The notes under the pieces: model-generated
The model's input: only the letters and a program-made list of their open reading frames with translations
Told to the model about the DNA's origin: nothing
The model's database searches: none
Made by a program: the position numbers and the translations under genes
Origin: Reclinomonas americana ATCC 50394
Lineage: Eukaryota; Jakobida; Jakobea; Jakobida
Direction of reading: 5' to 3'
Length of the DNA stretch: 22,605 nucleotides
NCBI GenBank assembly: GCA_048213135.1
Contig: PS015172.1
Location: forward strand, 1-22,605
Shown here: positions 1 through 10,600 of the stretch, piece after piece
Numbering within the stretch: position 1 is the stretch's first letter
Layout: the number at the start of each line of letters is the position of its first letter

Positions 1-23
1 GAGAGAGACGTAGTCGTCGTCGT

Positions 24-70
<47 letters not shown>

Positions 71-118
71 TCCTCCTCTGTGGTGGTGGTGAAGGGTTGC
101 TCATCGCAGTTGTCTGTC
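1..118. other. Leader region of gene 1 with CT microsatellite
   Basis: No gene is seen before the ATG at 119. Positions 24-67 are an almost pure CT tract, followed by a TCC/TGG-rich stretch. Positions 1-23 (GA repeat, then CGTAGTCGTCGTCG) resemble the CpG-rich odd sequence flanking the gap at 5374-5983. The region could be promoter plus 5' untranslated leader; no TATA box is evident. Confidence 0.4.
24..67. repeat. CT dinucleotide microsatellite
   Basis: A run of alternating C and T broken once near 35. It lies 50 bases before the proposed start codon of gene 1. Confidence 0.9.
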
Positions 119-3100
119 ATGTCAGAATCTGCGACCGCCGCTGGTGACACTGGTGGCGCGCTTCTTTGAGATGCGGCGTGAGCGCTCAGAGGCTGATGCG
201 TTTGCGGTGGCGCTGCATCGCATGTGCCAACCGGCGTCTCAGTCGACGTCGTCCACCGCTGCTGCGACTGCGGCTGCGGAGAGTGCTGCCGCCCGCTCGG
301 CCACCGTGCAGACGGCTGCTGTGGAGGCGCTGACTCGCTTGTCGACGGTGGTGGACGAGTTCCAGGCGCTGCGCAAGCTGTTTGTACAGCAGTCGGTGTT
401 GCGTCTTGTCGTGGTTGTCATGTGGAAGAAGGAGAAGAGTTGGGCGACTCATGTGTGTGTGTGTGTGTGCTGTGATGATGATGACAGTGGTGTTGCGTCT
501 GATTCAAGTTCGACGGCATCCAGTACGCGGTGAGTTCGTGTGCAGCTTCAATGACACCGACAGACAACTCACTTGCAGAATCCCTGTTTGTAGTGGCAAC
601 TCTGGTGCATCGTCGCGCAGCGCGGCTCGGTGTGTGTCGAGCGAGTGTCTCTTCGTGGACGCGTCTGCTGTCGCTCACTGAATGGGTGATTGTTGCGATG
701 CAGCGGAAACAACACAGGTGGAACCACTGTCACCATACAGACTTCGGGATCATCATCGTTGCGCTCATTTTTGACCATTGCGTCGCAACTGTTGCTCATC
801 TCCATATCCCTTGTGTTTGTTTAACCAGTGCACCGTCTAGCGTGCGGCATACGCAGTTGCGCAACAGTACGAGTGTCTACTGCTGCACGCTTTTGTGATT
901 CTCACGTGATGTTGTGCAGATCGTTGCCGCGAACGCCGTCCACTCCATCGTCGCTGTTGCGTTTTTCCCAGTCTCCCCTTACACAAGCCAGTTTATGTAT
1001 CTCTGCTGACGTGACTCTTTGCTTGTGCGACGCAGAGTCAACGATGGATACGCAACAACGTGCGTCTTGTCGATTCCCAGCTCGATTTTCACCGAATGTT
1101 GTACTCAAATCGTTGCGCAGTCCGCTGAGTGCCACCCCATCGGGATCAGCTCGATCCTTCCCGCCTCCACCACCGCCGCCACCACCGCTGCCACCACCGC
1201 CACCATTCATGTTCGGTAATGATCCGCTGGTGACGCTGCCATTGCCAGATCACATGTGAGTCGACGAGGTCGTCTCATGTCGCCCGTGCGGTCCGCTCAC
1301 TCGCGACTGTAATTGTGTGCAGTCGCTCGATTGCCAACATGCAACAAAACAGTGTCTCAATGAGGTTTTGCACGCTTGCCCACCGTGTCTGTCACCAACT
1401 CATCCGCTCTGCTGACCTCTCACCGCACACAGTTTTTCAAGCACACCGCTTCCACCACCCCCACCACTGCCCATGTCATTGTCGCAAACGTACGCTTGTT
1501 TCGACCGCGTCGAGTCTTGCGTGGACATTGTTGTGTGGCTCACTGGTCCGTTCGTTATTAGGTCATCACCGGCTCTTCGAAACACGCCACTTTCGTTGCG
1601 TCTCATCACGTTCATGTTGTACGCGCGTCTCTGTCTTCTCACTTCTTCTTGTGATTTGTCGCGCAGAACACCCCCGCCGAGCACAATGCCCGTGGTGTAC
1701 ACACCACTGCCGTCACCACACGCGAGGTGTGTGAAGTGCCATGCTTGCTGTTATTCACCCTCGTCACTCAATTGCGCGATTGTCTGAGTGCAGTCAGTTT
1801 GGTCCGGGTACCAGTGACACGCCGACCTCGCGGTCAGTGCCTGCGACTCCTCCTGCTGGGTGCGTCGTGTGCAACGCGCGCAGTGATATCTTGCCTCGGT
1901 GATGTTATTAACACACTGGTGGCATCGCAGTCTCCCGTTGCCACCGCCACTCCCACCACCACCACCGTCAACCATGTGTTCGTTGCCACTGCCGCCACCG
2001 CTGCTTCCGCCACCGCCACCGCCGCCCTCGTCGTTTTCCCCACCAGCGGTCACCTTGTTTCGTACCTTCCACCCCCCTGCCACACACTTTCATTCTTTCA
2101 TCTTGCTCACCTATCCACACTCGCAGCACGGCGGAGATGCCGGCATCGACAACCACATTGGTGACGACCTCATCGACGACCATTGATGGCTCCATTTTGA
2201 TTCGCGAGAGCAGGTGCGTGCGCCCTCTTGTTGTTGTTGCCGTCCCCGTACTGACATTCACACTTTTCCCCTCCAGTTCGATCACTGTGACAAACGAGAC
2301 TCCAAGGTACAGCCAGCTGCTCAACATGTATCTTGACTCACAAGAATCACTCACCCTCTCGTTGCAGGGAGACGGAAGAGAGCAGTCGTGCAGCCGCACA
2401 GGCGGAAGCAGATCGGTTTGTGTTGTCTCGGGAGCTCGTCGAGAGGTTGACCAGGTCATTCGTGCTCACGTGTTGTGTCGCAGATTGTTGCAGCAGCGGC
2501 GGCAAGCAGCAGCTCCCGTTCGACCAATGGTGGGACGCACAGCGAGGTGTGTGTTGCCGTGTCGCCTCCCGTCATTGCACTGTGCACGGAGGCTAATACA
2601 TGTCTGCAGCCGACCTCTGTCAGCCACAGCAGGATCAACGACAACTACGACGACAACTGTTACCCAGCCGAGGTAATTCGCTCTTCACCAGTGTTCGACT
2701 GCTGCGGTTCGTCACTCACTTGCACACAAACTAGCGGCGAGGCACCTCTATCCTCCCAACACGAGTCGTCGCCGCCACCACCGCCACCACCACAGCAGCG
2801 ACACCCCACGCCGTTTGACTCGTTTCGTGTTTTTCCGCTCGATCGCTCGCTTGCCTCTGTTTGTTGACTCGTCTCCTCCTCCTCCTATCAGAATCCTCTC
2901 GCACACGCCTCACTCGCCTCCACGAAATGCGAGTGGCGCACACCCGTCCATCGACTCACTGTTCAGGTACTCATTGTATGTGTTTCCTTTTGACACCTGT
3001 GGTCTGTGACCAACGAGATTTTCACGTCACGCAGCGCTCTGGAGCCAGGAAATGGGAGCGCCTTTGCCGAGCGTCTGGCACAGCTGATTGAAGGCACACT

Positions 3101-3829
3101 CAGCAACGACTACCACCCTGGCGGTGCGCTCTCCTGCAAATGGTCTTTCCTCCATTCTCGTTTTTCTCATCGCATCACTCGCGCAGAGCCCATTCCCGAC
3201 ACGGTTCTCGACGATTTCCTGGACATTGTGGTTGCCGAGCCGGTGGCTGAGAAGACCATCTTTGGATGTTGCGCTACGCGCGTGCTTACTCTGTGGTGCT
3301 TTCGTCGACCCTGACAGAACGGCGCCCTCGTATTTCTGTGCATGCAGTGTTCGACGAGCAACTCTTCGGTGGTGTCGACGGGGAAGATGTGGTGCGTGAG
3401 GACGACGGGAATGACGACGACGAGGAGGATTTCGACGACGGCCACATGACAGACGAGCCGACGTCGGATGGACCGGAGCCGGATCCCGAGTCGTCTCAGC
3501 CGAATGCTTCGCCAACGCTACGAAAACGCACTCGAGCCGAAGTGGAGGCCGACGAGCGGAAACTTGGCGAGGAAAAGAGCGGCGGTATATCGTGGACGGT
3601 GGACGAAAGCCCCCCGCAACGACCACGTCTGGACTTTGCTCAGCCGCCACCTCCACCACCACCTCCACCACCAGCCCCATCATCATCATCATCATCGTCG
3701 TCTGAGGCGTCGCCGCAGCTGCAGCAGATCGCTTCACAGCTGCAGGGCATGCGCAATGCCGATGTCCTCGCCTTTTTGCAGCGAAGCCGCGCCGCAACAG
3801 CAACGTCGACGTCTAGCAAGCCTTCATGA
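119..3829 (+). CDS. Ser/Thr/Pro-rich protein of unknown function, about 25 exons
   Basis: I do not recognise this protein. Proposed exons: 119-143, 190-421 (end uncertain), 488-529, 579-629, 704-757, 829-855, 920-955, 1036-1059, 1121-1255, 1323-1364, 1433-1489, 1562-1594, 1667-1726, 1794-1859, 1931-2056, 2127-2213, 2277-2306, 2368-2415, 2484-2546, 2610-2672, 2735-2821, 2892-2966, 3035-3123, 3187-3267, 3348-3829. The N-terminus (MSESATAA, then EADAFAVALHRMCQ) is Ala-rich and probably helical. The middle is low complexity: short Ser/Thr segments plus two long poly-proline exons (1121-1255 and 1931-2056). The C-terminal 600 bases read best: a helical segment (SAFAERLAQLIEGTLSNDY, then VLDDFLDIVVAEP), a strongly acidic stretch, a basic patch (RKRTRAEVEADERK), ten prolines, eight serines and a final helix (LQGMRNADVLAFLQRSR). 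This suggests a disordered scaffold or nuclear regulator, but that is inference. The 3' half is firm; exons before 1100 are tentative. Confidence 0.6.
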
Positions 3830-3872
3830 CAACTCTCTGACATCTAAAAATAGTAACAACATTTGTTTAATC
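3830..3872 (+). other. 43-base spacer between tandem genes
   Basis: This AT-rich spacer is all that separates the stop codon of gene 1 from the ATG of the DUF1152 gene. It must contain, or overlap, the 3' end signal of one gene and the promoter of the next. No AATAAA is present in it. Confidence 0.6.
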
Positions 3873-5042
3873 ATGTCGGGCGACGACGATGGTCGACCTC
3901 GTTTCGTGTCACAGCTGCTGGACCCCGCCGTCCGCACTGTGCTGGTGATTGGCTGCGGTGGTGGTTTCGACTTTGTGCACTCCACACTCCTCTTCCCGCT
4001 GCTGAAGAAGCACGGAAAGGCAATCGTGATTTGCAGCAACTCATTTGCCGATCTCGAGGCGCTGCATGTGGAGGGCGGTGGTGGTGGTGGCGATGATGAT
4101 GAGGGTGCACTCTTCATCCAGGACGGCGTGACCATCAAGCGGGTGACTGCGGAGACGCCGTGTGCACACAAGCATCTCTATAGTCCGGAAGTGCATCTGT
4201 GCGAGGTGCTCGACATCGAGTACCCCGACGACGCCCCCCACTCCCTGTACGCCCAGAATGCGCGGCACTTCTGCGTTCCGACGTTGCGAGCGTGGTTGCA
4301 GCGTGTGATTGCCAAGCACGCCGTCGATGCGATCTTGCTCGTCGACGGTGGCTCCGACTCGCTCATGAAGGGCGACGAGGACGGACTGGGAGATGTGATC
4401 GAAGACAGCGTGTCACTGCAGGCGGTGGCCTCGCTGCCAGACGATGTGTGCCCGGTCCGCGTGACGGTGAATGTCGGGCTCGGAGTCGATCGATACAATG
4501 GCGTCTCCGACGCGGCGTCGGTGAGTGTACTACTGCCGTGACGCTTCGAAGGCTATCTTGGCACTGAGTCGTCGATGCTTGTGCTTTTCTTCTTTCAGCT
4601 TCGCGCCGTGGCAGAACTGACCCGCGACGATGCATTCCTCGGCAGCATGAGCGTCGATCGCCGAGGCAAGGGTTTCGGATTGTACTCACGCGTTCTGGAA
4701 CACATGCACAATCGGCAATCGTTCCGCTCGGTGGTCGCCTGCTCCCTGGCGGCGTCCATTGACGGTGCATTCGGCAGCGACATGCGGCAACACCCGTTGC
4801 TGGCGGACGCCGACCGGCAGCGCCACCTCAACACGTTCATCTGGCCTCTCATGGCCATGCTGTGGGGGTTCGATGTTCGCGGCGTGGCGGCGCGCTCCCT
4901 GGTCACTCAGTGGATCACTGATTGCACCGATGTGCGATCGTGCCACTCCACACTCTACGCCAAACGCAAGACGCTGCGGGAGACTCGCGGCGTCGAAGAG
5001 CTGCCACGCCACGCCGACTTTGGATCCTCGTCGGATTGGTGA
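3873..5042 (+). CDS. DUF1152 family protein
   Basis: Exons 3873-4520 and 4599-5042 join in phase 0 across a 78-base GTGAGT...CAG intron, giving 363 residues. The sequence matches the DUF1152 family, best known from archaea and bacteria and of unknown biochemical function. An N-terminal Rossmann-like glycine loop reads VLVIGCGGGFDF (residues 23-34). A VDGGSDSLMKGDE motif follows from residue 157, then GLGDVIEDSVSLQAVA. The second exon has DDAFLGSMSVDRRG and a conserved aromatic tail with FIWPLMAMLWGFDVRGVAAR. A Gly6-Asp3 insertion after ADLEALHVE comes from GGT and GAT repeats and looks lineage-specific. The length is typical of the family and all core motifs are present, so the gene looks intact. 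It converges on the threonine aldolase gene, with only ten bases between the stop codons. An AATAAA lies 13 bases past the stop. Confidence 0.87.
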
Positions 5043-5052
5043 GCAACGAATT

Positions 5053-5249
5053 TCAATAAACAGTGCGCTGACCGACAATCCACTTGACGGCAGCCGATAT
5101 GCGCTCCGCTGCGGCTCGCATCTCCACGTGTGTCAGTGGGTGGTGCGTCACCACTCGGAATGCTCTGGTGCTGCCGCCGAGCGGGCTGATCAGAACTCCA
5201 ACTGCAGCCGAGGCCCGTGCCAGTTCGTCGACCGAGAACGGTGCCTGGG

Positions 5250-5288
<39 letters not shown>

Positions 5289-7613
5289 TCGTCGTCTACG
5301 ACGTCTACTAGTCGACCACACTACTACTAGTCGACCTACGTCGACCTAACGTTGTCGACTTAAATTTAGTTCGNNNNNNNNNNNNNNNNNNNNNNNNNNN
5401 NNNNNNNNNNNNNNNNNNNNNNNNNNNNNNNNNNNNNNNNNNNNNNNNNNNNNNNNNNNNNNNNNNNNNNNNNNNNNNNNNNNNNNNNNNNNNNNNNNNN
5501 NNNNNNNNNNNNNNNNNNNNNNNNNNNNNNNNNNNNNNNNNNNNNNNNNNNNNNNNNNNNNNNNNNNNNNNNNNNNNNNNNNNNNNNNNNNNNNNNNNNN
5601 NNNNNNNNNNNNNNNNNNNNNNNNNNNNNNNNNNNNNNNNNNNNNNNNNNNNNNNNNNNNNNNNNNNNNNNNNNNNNNNNNNNNNNNNNNNNNNNNNNNN
5701 NNNNNNNNNNNNNNNNNNNNNNNNNNNNNNNNNNNNNNNNNNNNNNNNNNNNNNNNNNNNNNNNNNNNNNNNNNNNNNNNNNNNNNNNNNNNNNNNNNNN
5801 NNNNNNNNNNNNNNNNNNNNNNNNNNNNNNNNNNNNNNNNNNNNNNNNNNNNNNNNNNNNNNNNNNNNNNNNNNNNNNNNNNNNNNNNNNNNNNNNNNNN
5901 NNNNNNNNNNNNNNNNNNNNNNNNNNNNNNNNNNNNNNNNNNNNNNNNNNNNNNNNNNNNNNNNNNNNNNNNNNNNNNNNNNNCGTCCGACGGGACGTCG
6001 ACGTACACGAACTACCGAACCTACGCGACGCCGACGGCCGTCGCGACGTCGTCGACGAGACGGTAGCGTGGGAGGAGGAGAGAGAGAGAGAGAGAGAGAG
6101 AGGACAGAAGCTGCTTCAGCTCATGCACACATCTATGCACTGCAACTGTGCATATTGCTGTTAAAACGCAACAGCATCTGCCACTCGGAAAAACACAATG
6201 TTGGTGGGCACACCGCCGGCTGTTGACAGCAATGCATCGTGAGCTCAACAGAGAGAGGAGAAAGAGAGAGCGACGTGCATGGACAACTCACGTGGAATGT
6301 GCTCTAGGAAGGGAATCATGGTCAGTAGCTTGGTCAACAGACGAGCATTCTCGTGATCCTCCTCCAGCCTCCACGTCTGCGAGAACACATGCACTGGTTG
6401 AGAAGGCACGGTCACAGATAGCCACGACGCCGCAGTGGATCCAAACCATTTGTCGCAAAGCCAGCAAACCGGCAGCAGCCAGGATGCCGGCCTGTCGCAT
6501 GCCACCACCGAGCGACTTGCGCACACGCCGCGCCTCGTAGATGAAGTCACGCGAGCCGACCACCACAGATCCCACAGGCGCACAGAGGCCTTTGGAGAGA
6601 CACAACGACACCGAGTCGGCACCGGCGGTCACCACGTGCACCGGCAGACCTGCAAAAAAACAGGATGAATCAACTAATTGTTGCAACAGTCCTCCTGCGC
6701 CCAGTGACCACGCACGAAGTGCGACAGCTGCGTTGAAGATGCGAGCGCCATCAATGTGGAACTTGAGTTGGTACTTTCGACACAGCTTCGCCACCTCCGC
6801 CGTGTACTCCACCGGCACCGCGACGCCACCGACGCCGGCCTGCAGAATCGAGTCCGTAAGCCCATCATTCCGCCCCCCATGTCCCCCCGTTCGCACGACG
6901 CAACATGCGTGGTCTCGACCGTCACCAGCGACGTGCGCGGACAGTGCGGATCGTCGTCACGGATCGCTTCGACAATGTCGGGCAGTGGCATAGTTCCGTC
7001 ACGTCGCACGTCAATCGGCCACGGATGCACACTGTGCGCCACCAGTCACCTACACAGCGAGAAACACACTGCAGCATTCCATGGACACCGAAGAAACGCA
7101 CCCGCCAAAGGCCGCAGCACTGCCGCCTTCCCATCGATAGATGTGCGACTGCCGACCGACAATCATCTCATCGCCACGTCGACAGTGCGCCAGCACAGAA
7201 CACACGTTTCCCATGGTCCCCGAGGGCACAAACAGACCAGCCTCCTTTCCCAGCATCTCCGCCGCTGCAGTTGCACGCATCAGCGACGCACTCAGACGGC
7301 GATCGGAATGCAAGAATTTACCGAGAGCCTCCAACTCATTCACCGTGGGATCCTCGCCGTACACATCATCGCCTGACACACACACACACACATTGAGAGT
7401 CTGACTCACTGTGCTCACTCACTCGCACAAGCAGCGCGCACCCACAGCTGCTGCGGCCATTGCACGTCGCATTTCCACTGTCGGCACTGTCACCGTGTCA
7501 CTGCGCAAGTCAATTATACTATTGGCAACACTGCTGCTGCTGCTGCTGCCACCTGCCGCAGTGGCAGCTGTGTACTGCCACCGCCGACCACACACTCTCC
7601 ACAGAGACAACAT
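5053..7613 (-). CDS. Low-specificity threonine aldolase, complete, 8 exons
   Basis: This PLP enzyme cleaves L-threonine or L-allo-threonine to glycine and acetaldehyde. Exons from 5' to 3': 7442-7613, 7102-7372, 6905-7031, 6716-6839, 6447-6649, 6292-6376, 6173-6219, 5053-5244. All phases agree and give 406 residues, close to the family norm plus a leader. Family motifs in order: [13 protein letters not shown] (about 35-47), [15 protein letters not shown] (58-72), [19 protein letters not shown] (218-227), SLCLSKGL with the likely PLP lysine K251, [17 protein letters not shown], then [20 protein letters not shown]. The first 33 residues ([20 protein letters not shown] and a Ser run) are Arg-rich with no acidic residues, as in a mitochondrial presequence; this is inference. 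The 610-N gap lies wholly inside intron 7, so no coding sequence is lost unless an exon is hidden there, and the join (VADA, then APFSVDEL) reads naturally. Confidence 0.93.
5055..5060 (+). terminator. Poly(A) signal AATAAA for the DUF1152 gene
   Basis: A canonical AATAAA begins 13 bases after the DUF1152 stop codon. It overlaps by one base the complement of the stop codon of the convergent threonine aldolase gene (5053-5055). Cleavage would therefore fall inside the last aldolase exon, in antisense. Confidence 0.6.
5254..5286. repeat. GA microsatellite forming the aldolase polypyrimidine tract
   Basis: On the minus strand this is a CT run ending in CCCTCCCCAG at the acceptor of the last aldolase exon (5244). 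It therefore serves as the polypyrimidine tract of that splice site. Confidence 0.85.
5374..5983. other. Assembly gap, 610 N
   Basis: The gap lies inside intron 7 of the threonine aldolase gene. Both flanks carry a GA tract followed, towards the gap, by CpG-rich sequence full of GTCGAC. This suggests reads failed in simple sequence. Confidence 0.98.
6079..6102. repeat. GA microsatellite
   Basis: GA repeat on the right side of the gap, inside aldolase intron 7. It mirrors the tract at 5254-5286. Confidence 0.85.
7376..7392. repeat. CA microsatellite at an aldolase 3' splice site
   Basis: On the minus strand this reads as a TG repeat running directly into the CAG acceptor of aldolase exon 2 (upper end 7372). 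Confidence 0.85.
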
Positions 7614-7664
7614 CGCAGTCACTGTGTCCTGCGCGCGTGTGTGTGTGTCAGTGAGTGAGTGGCC
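7614..7664. promoter_or_regulatory. 51-base divergent promoter region
   Basis: The aldolase ATG (7611-7613, minus) and the helicase ATG (7665-7667, plus) face away from each other with 51 bases between. The spacer is GC/GT-rich with a short GTGTGT run and GTGAGTGAGT. No TATA box is visible on either strand. One bidirectional promoter serving both genes is the simplest reading, unless either gene has an unseen upstream untranslated exon. Confidence 0.55.
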
Positions 7665-10600
7665 ATGAGCGCAAGTGAAGCCGGTCCCTCTGTGCTGCCA
7701 GTGGAGCAGCACATGGACGAGGTGTTGGCCTCGGTGCGTGCGCGACGAGTGACGTGCATTCGAGGCGAGACTGGTTGCGGCAAGTCGTCGGTGGTGCCGC
7801 GACTCTTGTTGCAAGACTGGGATGCTGGTGTGCGCGCGCTTGCGAGTCTCCACTGTGGTGCCAGTAGAATGACATTGTGTGGAACAGGTGGCAATCGTCG
7901 TCGTGCCAACATCATCGTGACACAGCCGCGACGCATGGCTGCGGTGTCGTTGGCGCGACGAGTGGCTTCGCAGCTGGGCGAGGAGATTGGAGAGCGAGTT
8001 GCGCGTTGTGCGAATTGAGGGTAGGAAGGGAGTTGTCTCCTCTCTGAGCGTTTTCTCGGCAGGTTGGCTATTGCATCTCGCGCGAACGCGAGGTGGGCGA
8101 GCGCACGCAGCTTACGTTTGCCACTGTGGGCTGGTTCCTCCAGTTCCTCAGCCACCAGCCGCGCAATGTCGACAACTACACGCATGTGGTGTTGGACGAG
8201 GTCCACGAACGCGACTGCGATGCCGATCTGCTCAGTATGTTGTTGAAGGTGCGTCGGTGTTTTGCGTGTGTGTCTGTGTGATGGTGGCGCCAACTGACTG
8301 CATTGTGATGCGTGTCAGGTGTTGTTGCAGGAGCACAAGAAGGTTAAGCTGATCATCATGTCGGCCACGCTGCAGGGCGACCTGTTTTCGCAGTACTTTG
8401 CCGAGCTAAATGCGGACGGTGGGTGCGAGAGAGTTGACGGGAAGCGATGCGCGGCGTGCATTGTCTGTGCTGACAGCTGGGCACACCACACGCACATGCA
8501 CACAGGGAAACCATCGCCGGCAGTGTTTGTCGGCGTGCAGCGGTACCCGGTGCAGGAGTTGTTTGTCGAGGACTTGGCGGGTGTGATCCCGCGCTTTGGT
8601 GGACAGGGTCGTCGACTCGCACAGAATGTGGGCGACATGTTTAGTGGAGGCCGGGCACCCGCAGGCGCCGAAACCGCGGTCTCTGCCGCTGCTTCTGCCG
8701 CCGGCTCATCATCCCGAGTGGTCTGTGCAGTGCTTGCTGAATGATTCGTTGCGCTCAATCTCCACCTTCTCATCATTTGGCGCAGCGAGCCGACATTTTC
8801 CCTGCCACGTACCAGTTGGCGGTGCACACGATTGCGTGCGTGTCGCAGTCACAGACCAGCATTTTGGTGTTTCTTCCCGGTTCCGCAGAGATCCTGCAGC
8901 TGCAGACGGCACTGGAGGACTCGTTTGTGGGACTCTATGTGTCGGAGACGGGCGTGCAGTTGGAGGTGATTGCGACTCGCCGTGTGGAGTGCACACTGTG
9001 CATTAACTAAACTCGTGTTTCGCAGCTGCTGGTACTGCATTCGATGGTCTCGCGCGAGGACCAGGATCGCGCATTCGAGGAGGTTCCTGCCGGCTGCTGC
9101 AAAGTCATCCTGGCCACCAACATTGCCGAGAGCAGCATCACCCTTCCCGACGTCAGCTACGTTCTTGATTTTGGCTTGCATCGACACGTCGTGGTGAGTG
9201 TGTGATCGGTCGGTGCCCTCAGGTCTCACCAGGGTCGTGAGCTCACGCTCCACTCCACTCCACAGGTGGATCGCGAGAGGAAACACATGGCATGCTTGGT
9301 GAGCCGGCTTCCTTTCGCACATCATTTGTCACCCGCAGTTGCTCACTCAGTAGTGGTGCAGATCAAAACCTGGTGCAGTCGTGCATCCATGACGCAACGC
9401 AAGGGCCGTACTGGTCGACTGGCACCCGGTTCCTGTGTGCGCTTCATGACGCGGCAGTTTTTCGAGGAGTGCCTCACAGATTTTGATACGTTGTGTATTT
9501 TGCGCACCGCACTACCCATCACGCCATCCACCGTGCATCTCACAGTTGGCCGCGCAGTGCGGAGATGATTCGAGTGCCGCTGCAGCAGATTGTGCTGCGC
9601 GTGATGCTGCTGTTCCGGGCATTCGGCTCGCTCAAGTCGCTGCTTGCGCAAACGGTGGAGAGCCCACTGCCAGAGGACGTCGATTTTGCGCTGCGCGAGT
9701 TGTATCACGAGGGGGCCATCACGTCGGCCACCGAGGAGGCGCGAGTGACGTTGCGTATTATGCCGCATGCTCGCAGTCACTTTCTCTCTCTCTTTCTCAC
9801 TGGTGGTGCAGTGTGTTGGGCGAATTGGCGGCGCGCTTGCCAGTGGATTTGCAATTGTCGAAACTCGTTCTGCTTGGTCTCGCCATGGGCTGCGAGTGCG
9901 ATGCGGTGCGTTTTCACTGGCTGGCGTGCACGTCTCAATCCACCACTGGATACTCACTCGTGTGCTTGTGCGCAGCTGTGCATGGCCGCCGCACTGGCGT
10001 CGCAGGATTTGTTTCTGCAGCCATCGGCCCATTTCCTGGACCCGTACTCGCTGGCGCGGGAGATGGAGGCCAATCTGAAGAGTCGGATGCGATTCGACGG
10101 AGGCGTGTACAGCGAGGTGCAGTGCTCGTTGCAATGTGTTGGCCACGCTTGTTGATACGACCCTCTATAACTTGGAGGCCTCGCAGCCCATCATGTACCG
10201 CAACTTGTTGCGCTCATGGCTCGCCTCACCGCGCAGTCGTGCTTGGGCTCGCGACCGTTCCGTGTCGTTTGAGCGCATCAGCAACTGTCACTCTCTGGTG
10301 GCCGACATGGCCAACACACTTCTCACGTTCCTTCGAGAGCAACTACGGTCGGCGTCCGCCAGTGCCGCGTCTGCATCCTTCGAGATGCTGGAGGTGCTGT
10401 CCAAGCCGCCTCGTCGCAGCGGCGGTGGCGGTGGTGGCGGTGGTGGGGACAGTGACAGGCCGGCCACCAAGTTGTCCTTCCAGAACAATCCGATGGTGTT
10501 GCAGTTGCTGCTGGCCAGTGCCTTTTCGCCGTTTTTCGTGCACGGCAGAGTGCGCCGAGATGCAAAACTGGAGCGACTGGTGCGCGCGCGTGTGTGTGTG

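Noticed and set aside
119-169. A short upstream ORF (MSESATAAGDTGGALL) as a regulatory uORF
   Set aside because: Removing a 46-base GTGACA...CTCAG intron (144-189) joins its first eight codons in frame to the main exon, which is simpler.
2455-2483. A 29-base intron in gene 1
   Set aside because: It fits GT...AG and phase, but a donor at 2416 gives a 68-base intron with the same acceptor and phase, matching the usual length.
3468-4541. One long open frame spanning the end of gene 1 and the DUF1152 gene, as if fused
   Set aside because: Its first part is a shadow of the gene 1 last exon, whose true frame ends at 3829. Only the part from the ATG at 3873 to 4520 is the DUF1152 coding frame.
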